Source: an uncultured Ruminococcus sp. (GTDB lineage Bacteria > Bacillota > Clostridia > Monoglobales > Monoglobaceae). Taken from it: 47,544 nucleotides of DNA. Under the pieces are notes generated by a model. That model was not told where the DNA came from and made no database searches. It worked only from the letters and a program-made list of their open reading frames with translations. The stretch is from assembly GCA_902797885.1 (NCBI GenBank), contig CADBUP010000050.1, forward strand, positions 1-47,544, written 5' to 3'. Position numbers and translations under genes: made by a program. Below are positions 44,293 to 47,544 of this stretch, one piece after another; the stretch's first letter is position 1; each line of letters begins with the position of its first letter.

Positions 44293-45744
44293 TTATTTAT
44301 ATTCTACTCCCATATACTCACATATACCCTTTGCAATCGCTTCAGCATATGCCTGCTGACGGTCGGGGTCACCCAGAACAGCCGCATCCGACGCCGTATC
44401 AATAAACGCTGTTTCGAGAAGAAGCGCCGGCATATTTGTGTTTCTCAAAACCGCATATCTCGCCGACTTAACACCGCGGTTTCTAAGCCCAATCTCTGAT
44501 ACAACATTCTTCTGAATAAATGATGCGAATGTCTTGCTTGTCTCCGAGCCTGTGCAGTAATATGTTTCTATTCCCGTTCCGCCGCCTGCGTTACAATGAA
44601 TCGAAACAAATAAGTCGGCCCCGCTTCGGTTTGCTATTTCCGCACGGCGGTTAAGACTTGCACTTACCGATTCGTTTGAAACATTATCCTTTATCGAATT
44701 TCTTGTCATTATCACATTAAATCCGTTTCTCTCAAGCTCGGGTTTAAGTTTTTCGGCTATATAATAGGTAATATCCTGCTCACGCAGACCATTTCCTGTC
44801 GCACCTGTATCCACCCCGTTATAATTGTGTCCGGGGTCAATGGCAATCAGTATTCCGTCTGACGAGCCCTTTGGAACATAACTTGAAATAATGTCATCTT
44901 CGTCATCACTGCTTGAATCGGGTGTCGTATATGTCTGTGAATCTTCATCCTCTTTCATATACTGCTCATAATCCTCACCATAATACTGATAATACTTCCA
45001 AACCGCATCCTCTTGGCTCGGCTCCCATATTTCCTCGGGTTCATAACCGGTCGAAGCCGTTGTGTTTCCGGTAGATGTTATTGACGAAGTTCCTTTTCCA
45101 CTGTTATTTCCGCCTACGTCAACCGCATGGTCACCGACTGTCGTTTTATCCTCGCCGCTGACCAGCATTGAATTATATACAACCTGTGCAACAAACGCTC
45201 TTGTTGCCGGTTTTGATACCTCTACTTCAACTCCGTCAAGAAGGTTGTACTTCTTTGCAACATTAAGATACCCGGAATACCATTTGGGTCCTACATTTGA
45301 AAGCGACTCATCTCCGACACCCGATGCGCATACAACCATTTTAACCGCCTGTTCGCAGGTAATGTTACTGCTCGGTGAAAATGTATCCGCACTCATACCG
45401 TTTACATAGCCGTTTGAATAACAATAAGAGATATAGCTCTCTGCCCAGTTCCCGCTCTTAACATCGGTGAACGGAAGAGTAACCGCCGTATATGTTTCAC
45501 TGAAATTATTTGCACGGGCCAAAAAGGCACAAAACTCCGCACGCGTTGTATTATCCGACGGGCCAAATACCCCATCGCCTCTACCCTGAATGACACCGTC
45601 ATTACTCAATCTGTCAACCGCCTTATAATATGATGCCGTAATCGGTACATCTGAAAATTCCTTACCGAATACAGCGCAAGGAGCAGCTATTGTCATAATC
45701 ATCACAGTCATAAAAACAACTGCCGCCATTATCTGCTTATGCAT
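44293..45744 (-). CDS. SLH-anchored N-acetylmuramoyl-L-alanine amidase
   Basis: 483 residues, a secreted Zn-dependent cell-wall hydrolase. The signal peptide (1-27) is followed by three SLH domains (about 28-85, 90-150, 150-200; GVFGPSDNTTRAEF), a low-complexity acidic linker (205-290) and an Amidase_3 domain (298-483). Zn ligands are His306 (DPGHN), Glu322 (REQD) and His383 (SIHCN); the catalytic Glu is Glu444 (LLETAF). It cleaves the lactyl-amide bond of peptidoglycan, for growth or separation. I place the start at ATG 45744 behind SD AGGTGG; the frame extends to 45870 but that stretch is not signal-like. Monocistronic with its own promoter and terminator. Confidence 0.93.
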   Translation of the reverse strand: MHKQIMAAVVFMTVMIMTIAAPCAVFGKEFSDVPITASYYKAVDRLSNDGVIQGRGDGVFGPSDNTTRAEFCAFLARANNFSETYTAVTLPFTDVKSGNWAESYISYCYSNGYVNGMSADTFSPSSNITCEQAVKMVVCASGVGDESLSNVGPKWYSGYLNVAKKYNLLDGVEVEVSKPATRAFVAQVVYNSMLVSGEDKTTVGDHAVDVGGNNSGKGTSSITSTGNTTASTGYEPEEIWEPSQEDAVWKYYQYYGEDYEQYMKEDEDSQTYTTPDSSSDDEDDIISSYVPKGSSDGILIAIDPGHNYNGVDTGATGNGLREQDITYYIAEKLKPELERNGFNVIMTRNSIKDNVSNESVSASLNRRAEIANRSGADLFVSIHCNAGGGTGIETYYCTGSETSKTFASFIQKNVVSEIGLRNRGVKSARYAVLRNTNMPALLLETAFIDTASDAAVLGDPDRQQAYAEAIAKGICEYMGVEYK

Positions 45745-45813
45745 TAAATCCACCTCTGATTTCGTAATCGTCCCGAAACAAAATTGTAACACTATTTTGC
45801 CTGAACAAATAAA

Positions 45814-45842
45814 ATTATACCACGTTTTGCATAAAAAATCAA
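45814..45842 (-). promoter_or_regulatory. Amidase gene promoter
   Basis: Minus strand: -35 TTGATT (45837-45842), 17-bp spacer, -10 TATAAT (45814-45819) with extended TGG. Confidence 0.75.
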
Positions 45843-46086
45843 GTCTTTCCGTCATTTTTTCATATTTCAAAGCCGTATATAATGATTTTTTATTAATATT
45901 TCATATATTTTTATATAATGTAATATTTTTGTAACATTTCAAAAAATCCGCTTTATGATGTGTTTCTCAACAGAGCATCCCCAAAATGTTGTGCAAGATG
46001 AGCGCGGTTGACCGCCCCGCTTTCTAATTTTATAGAACGCCGAAACACGGTTTTTCGACGTATATTTTTGTGCAACTTTTTATTGA

Positions 46087-46115
46087 TTGACAGCGCGGGC
46101 TTATTATGCTATACT
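46087..46115 (+). promoter_or_regulatory. Promoter of the DUF1273 gene
   Basis: -35 TTGACA (46087-46092), 17-bp spacer, -10 TATACT (46110-46115) with extended TGC. The rest of the 413-bp gap back to the amidase is AT-rich with minor GC hairpins and no gene. Confidence 0.82.
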
Positions 46116-46157
46116 CTTAACTGAGAAATAATGTAAAATAAAGGGGACATTCGGACA

Positions 46158-46646
46158 ATGAACAAGATTGAAAAATGCTGCTGTTTTACCGGGCGCAGAT
46201 ATATAGATGCATCACACCTCAAACTGCTCAGACAAAATACATATGATATAATAAAGAATTTGGTACAAGATGACGTTACCGATTTTATTTGCGGCGGTGC
46301 TATGGGATTTGATACACTTGCATCACAGCTTGTTTTGGCTGTCCGTAATGATATACCAAAAGTTCGCCTTATTTTGGCTCTTCCATGCAAAAACCAAACA
46401 CAAGGATGGAGAAAAACTGATATTAACGAATATGACCGAATCTTACGGCTTGCTGATGAGGTTATATATGTTTCTGATGAATATTATGAAGGTTGTATGC
46501 AGAAACGAAACAGATTTATGGTTGATAACAGCAGTCATTGCATTTTTTATATGCCAACTCCGCGAGGAGGAACCGCCTATACCGTAAAATACGCCATTGA
46601 GAAAGAACGATCCATTCAAAACGCATTAAATTTAATGACTGACTAA
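46158..46646 (+). CDS. DUF1273 (YpsA/SLOG-like) protein
   Basis: 162 residues of the DUF1273 family in the SLOG (Rossmann-like, nucleotide-binding) superfamily. Key segments: CCFTGRR (8-14), GGAMGFDTLASQL (46-58), LILALPCKNQ (about 74-83), and a C-terminal GCMQKRNRFMVD with GGTAYTV. Related to Bacillus YpsA, whose ligand is thought to be a nucleotide derivative. SLOG proteins are sensors or processors of such ligands; function here is unknown. A weak SD AAAGGGG lies 11 nt before the ATG. It has its own strong promoter and ends at a terminator shared with tuf. Confidence 0.88.
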   Translation: MNKIEKCCCFTGRRYIDASHLKLLRQNTYDIIKNLVQDDVTDFICGGAMGFDTLASQLVLAVRNDIPKVRLILALPCKNQTQGWRKTDINEYDRILRLADEVIYVSDEYYEGCMQKRNRFMVDNSSHCIFYMPTPRGGTAYTVKYAIEKERSIQNALNLMTD

Positions 46647-46664
46647 AATTTTATGTTTATACAA

Positions 46665-46700
46665 AAATACCCGCAGCTTTAAAATACGCCGCGGGTATTT
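46665..46700. terminator. Bidirectional terminator (DUF1273 / tuf)
   Basis: AAATACCCGC (46665-46674) pairs with GCGGGTATTT (46691-46700), with an inner GC pair. It ends tuf on the minus strand and the DUF1273 gene on the plus strand. Confidence 0.85.
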
Positions 46701-46714
46701 ATTATTTGTTAAAA

Positions 46715-47544
46715 TTATTTAACGATTTCAGTTACAACGCCCGAACCTACAGTTCTGCCGCCTTCACGAATAGCGAAACGGAGACCCTTTTCGATAGCGA
46801 TTGTTGTGTTCAGTTTAACGTCCATAGCAACGTTGTCACCGGGCATGCACATCTCTGTGCCTTCCGGAAGGTTAACGATACCGGTAACGTCAGTTGTTCT
46901 GAAATAGAACTGAGGTCTGTAGTTTGTAAAGAACGGAGTGTGACGACCGCCCTCTTCCTTTGTCAGGACATAAACGTTGCCCTTGAACTCAGTATGAGGT
47001 GTGATTGTACCCGGCTTTGCAAGAACCTGTCCTCTTTCGATTTCATCTCTTGAAATACCACGGAGAAGAGCACCGATGTTGTCACCTGCTTCTGCATAGT
47101 CAAGAAGCTTTCTAAACATCTCGATACCTGTAACAACAGTCTTCTTTGACTCTTCAGCGAGACCAACGATTTCAACTTCGTCAGACATATTAAGACGACC
47201 TCTCTCAACACGGCCGGTAGCAACTGTACCACGACCGGTGATTGAGAATACATCCTCGACCGGCATAAGGAACGGCTGATCGCTCTTTCTGTCGGGAGTA
47301 GGAATATAGTCATCTACAGCGTCCATGAGCTCGTGGATGCAAGCATACTCAGGAGCGTTAGGATCTGTTGAATCACTTTCGAGAACCTAAGAGCTGAACC
47401 CTTGATGATCGGGCAGCCTTTGAAGTCATACTCTTCAAGCTGCTCTGTGATCTCCATCTCAACGAGCTCAAGAAGCTCCTCATCATCTACCATATCGCAC
47501 TTGTTCATGAATACGATGATGTAAGGAACACCTACCTGACGAGC
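46715..47544 (-). CDS. tuf: Elongation factor Tu, 3' part, with an internal one-base frameshift; 5' end outside window
   Basis: EF-Tu delivers aminoacyl-tRNA to the ribosome. From the window edge (47544) the frame reads [21 protein letters not shown], so the NKxD nucleotide motif is present, and runs to IIKGSAL near 47389. The frame then shifts: the correct continuation [16 protein letters not shown], and domains II and III through [11 protein letters not shown], lie in another frame to 46715. One base appears missing near 47388-47389 (expected one more residue, e.g. GSALKVLES). As tuf is essential, an assembly or sequencing error is the likelier cause than a true pseudogene, unless another tuf copy exists. 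Confidence 0.93.

Noticed and set aside
44746-45200. CRISPR-like or tandem repeats in the amidase linker region
   Set aside because: Low-complexity acidic linker coding sequence only; no regular repeat-spacer pattern here or anywhere in the window.
45843-46080. Small RNA or gene in the amidase-DUF1273 gap
   Set aside because: Only short imperfect GC stems (around 45998-46020 and 46030-46062) without a U-run, and no credible start or SD. Nothing supportable.

Overview
The window looks like chromosome of a monoderm, low-to-moderate GC member of the Clostridia (Bacillota), probably an uncultured gut or plant-polysaccharide-degrading species. The grounds are S-layer homology (SLH) surface proteins, long-form HPF, MecA, a BofC-like protein, DUF3793, AAGGAGG-type ribosome binding sites, and clear sigma-A promoters, nearly all with 17-bp spacers. 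I see no prophage, CRISPR array, tRNA, rRNA or intact transposase.

Layout. 1-2.9 kb: the 3' end of a large multidomain protein, then a DUF3793-flavodoxin operon behind a promoter with two DtxR-like palindromes. 3.0-8.3 kb: a MITE-like element and a 1509-residue SLH surface protein carrying a DUF4430 (transcobalamin-like) domain, under a cobalamin riboswitch with its own terminator. 8.4-13.7 kb: mecA, purF and the metQ-metN-metI methionine importer. 13.8-22.5 kb: two small zinc-ribbon proteins and a carbohydrate locus (GH27 alpha-galactosidase, a large GH106-like hydrolase, GH88 unsaturated glucuronyl hydrolase) with two AraC regulators and overlapping divergent promoters. 22.7-25.2 kb: a secreted beta-helix/InlB-repeat protein. 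25.2-33.1 kb: hpf, a divergent type IIA topoisomerase pair, a class A PBP and a BofC-like membrane protein. 33.2-39.8 kb: carA-carB with an attenuator leader, and a VIT/VWA-like protein. 39.8-47.5 kb: a cluster of RNA hairpins, an SLH S-layer protein, a U32 peptidase-family protein, an SLH-anchored cell-wall amidase, a DUF1273 protein and the 3' part of tuf, which carries a one-base frameshift.

Best candidates for something undescribed. (1) The B12-riboswitch-controlled SLH/DUF4430 protein reads as a surface cobalamin-capture protein analogous to intrinsic factor/transcobalamin. (2) carAB is preceded by promoter, SD, a 34-codon leader peptide with U-rich tracts, a stop codon 7 nt before an intrinsic terminator, then carA: the layout of enterobacterial pyrBI UTP-sensitive attenuation, in a Clostridium-type genome where PyrR control would be expected. 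(3) A compact array of strong hairpins near 39.8-40.0 kb has mutually exclusive pairings and may be a structured RNA or a palindromic mobile repeat.
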